From Nitrospira sp. Ga0074138 (GTDB lineage Bacteria > Nitrospirota > Nitrospiria > Nitrospirales > Nitrospiraceae): a DNA stretch of 64,000 nt. The notes under the pieces were generated by a model, which had not been told where the DNA came from, ran no database searches, and saw nothing but the letters and a program-made list of their open reading frames with translations. Made by a program: the position numbers and the translations under genes. Where the stretch lies: the NCBI GenBank assembly GCA_001464735.1, contig LNDU01000055.1, positions 88,672 to 152,671 of the forward strand. The letters run 5' to 3'. Below are positions 63,384 through 64,000 of the stretch, piece by piece; within the stretch, counting starts at the first letter, position 1, and each line of letters opens with the position of its first letter.

Positions 63384-63722
63384 CTATCGCACTATCATTT
63401 TCACCAACCCGATACATCCCATATACAAGACGAGCGATCCGACCATCGCCGGCCAGAAGCCAAGGCGCGGAATACCCAGGATCATCGCGACGACGTAGAC
63501 GGTCCAGGGCGGGACAAACCACAGCAAGTTCTTGGCGTAGTCGACCGTCGTGGCCCCACCGCCGCTGGCATAGAGCAAGATAAAGGTGACGCCAGTAATG
63601 GCGGGAAACGTGCTGGCCATGGCGGCGAGAAACGACTTGCCCTGCGAGCCAAGATACGTGGAAAAGCTCACGATCGACCCACCCAACAGAAAATAGAGCA
63701 GATACTTGCTGAGATCGTTCAC
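63384..63722 (-). CDS. Small membrane protein, DUF3147/GlpM-like
   Basis: The 112 residues form four hydrophobic helices, such as YLLYFLLGGSIVSFSTYLGS, FPAITGVTFILLYASGGGAT and MVGSLVLYMGCIGLVKMIV. The pattern resembles DUF3147/GlpM inner-membrane proteins. It begins four bases after the end of the ribonuclease Z-like gene on the same strand, suggesting co-transcription. Confidence 0.7.
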   Translation of the reverse strand: MNDLSKYLLYFLLGGSIVSFSTYLGSQGKSFLAAMASTFPAITGVTFILLYASGGGATTVDYAKNLLWFVPPWTVYVVAMILGIPRLGFWPAMVGSLVLYMGCIGLVKMIVR

Positions 63723-63725
63723 AAA

Positions 63726-64000
63726 CTATCCTCCCTCGTTTCCGTGAAACGCTTCCATCGCTTCCCGCTCTAGTGCCTCGCCCTGGCCGGTATAGCGAGG
63801 CGAAAAATGAAACACCACCAAGTTGCGCACCTGAGCTTTACGGGCCATGAGGCTGGCTTGCCTGGCCGTGAGATGATACCGGTCTCGGGCCTTTTCCGCA
63901 TCGGGACTGTTGAAGAAATGGAGGGTGAACCATCCAAAGAGGCGATTTCCAGGTGCCTCCACCTCGGGAAGGCCGGCGGAGAAACCATATCCCCTTCTGC
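63726..64000 (-). CDS. Ribonuclease Z-like metallo-beta-lactamase, 3' end only
   Basis: The visible 91 codons (frame open to the window edge) end with HLTARQASLMARKAQVRNLV followed by FHFSPRYTGQGEALEREAMEAF. The H-L-T-A-x-x-A and H-F-S-P-R-Y motifs are the C-terminal signature of RNase Z and related MBL-fold hydrolases. RNase Z trims tRNA 3' ends. As only the tail is visible, another MBL hydrolase is possible. Confidence 0.72.
   Translation of the reverse strand, partial: RRGYGFSAGLPEVEAPGNRLFGWFTLHFFNSPDAEKARDRYHLTARQASLMARKAQVRNLVVFHFSPRYTGQGEALEREAMEAFHGNEGG

Overview
The window looks like a chromosomal piece of a Nitrospira-type bacterium (phylum Nitrospirota). The evidence is the gene content: a run of genes resembling the accessory part of a nitrite oxidoreductase (NXR) locus (TorD-type chaperone, 4Fe-4S ferredoxin, two NxrC-like heme-b subunits, TatA and pentaheme cytochromes), a pyruvate:ferredoxin oxidoreductase alpha subunit of the kind used in the reductive TCA cycle, a Pup protein, a membrane pyrophosphatase and an SmbP-like metal-binding protein. 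No rRNA, tRNA, CRISPR array, intact insertion sequence or phage was seen.

Layout. 1-1.3 kb: iscA-like gene and the 5' part of porA on the minus strand. 1.3-9.7 kb: an accessory, decayed region with a LysR regulator divergent from a cupin/MFS pair, a second MFS remnant, a lone integron-attC-like palindrome beside an AtzH-like gene, a PIN-toxin pseudogene, an unrecognised 347-residue protein, a frameshifted gene and three copies of an unknown repeat. 9.7-11.1 kb: small stress genes (DUF1328, CsbD, DUF2934, Hsp20). 11.7-14.4 kb: a thioredoxin-fold protein, a SIMPL protein and a seven-blade WD40 protein. 14.6-28.7 kb: the NXR-like redox cluster, all on the plus strand, with four copies of a palindromic repeat placed exactly at stop codons. 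28.8-32.9 kb: two HEPN-like proteins, a methyltransferase, a small unknown gene and a sugar-dehydrogenase lipoprotein. 33.2-39.7 kb: hppA, pup, recJ and relA/spoT. 39.7-46.4 kb: small metabolic genes including a Fur-box-controlled bfd, rluE and pepF. 46.5-49.6 kb: a histone-deacetylase-like gene, a third pentaheme cytochrome and a rhodanese. 49.7-53.2 kb: SmbP, a nitrilase, YqgE and a DUF3422 protein. 53.8-59.1 kb: two almost identical heme-binding-family paralogs flanking uvrA. 59.3-62.0 kb: an 887-residue DUF4062/STAND-NTPase/FGE-sulfatase protein, the best candidate for an uncharacterised defence or signalling system. 62.3-64 kb: a UPF0145 protein, a fifth palindromic repeat, an unknown protein, a small membrane protein and the 3' end of a ribonuclease Z-like gene.

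How it fits together. The central cluster could mature (TorD, radical SAM), export (TatA) and wire (ferredoxin, NxrC-like subunits, multiheme cytochromes) a Tat-exported molybdoenzyme whose catalytic subunits lie outside the window. The rest is housekeeping mixed with mobile or decaying islands. All family assignments come from reading protein motifs by eye; no database search was run.
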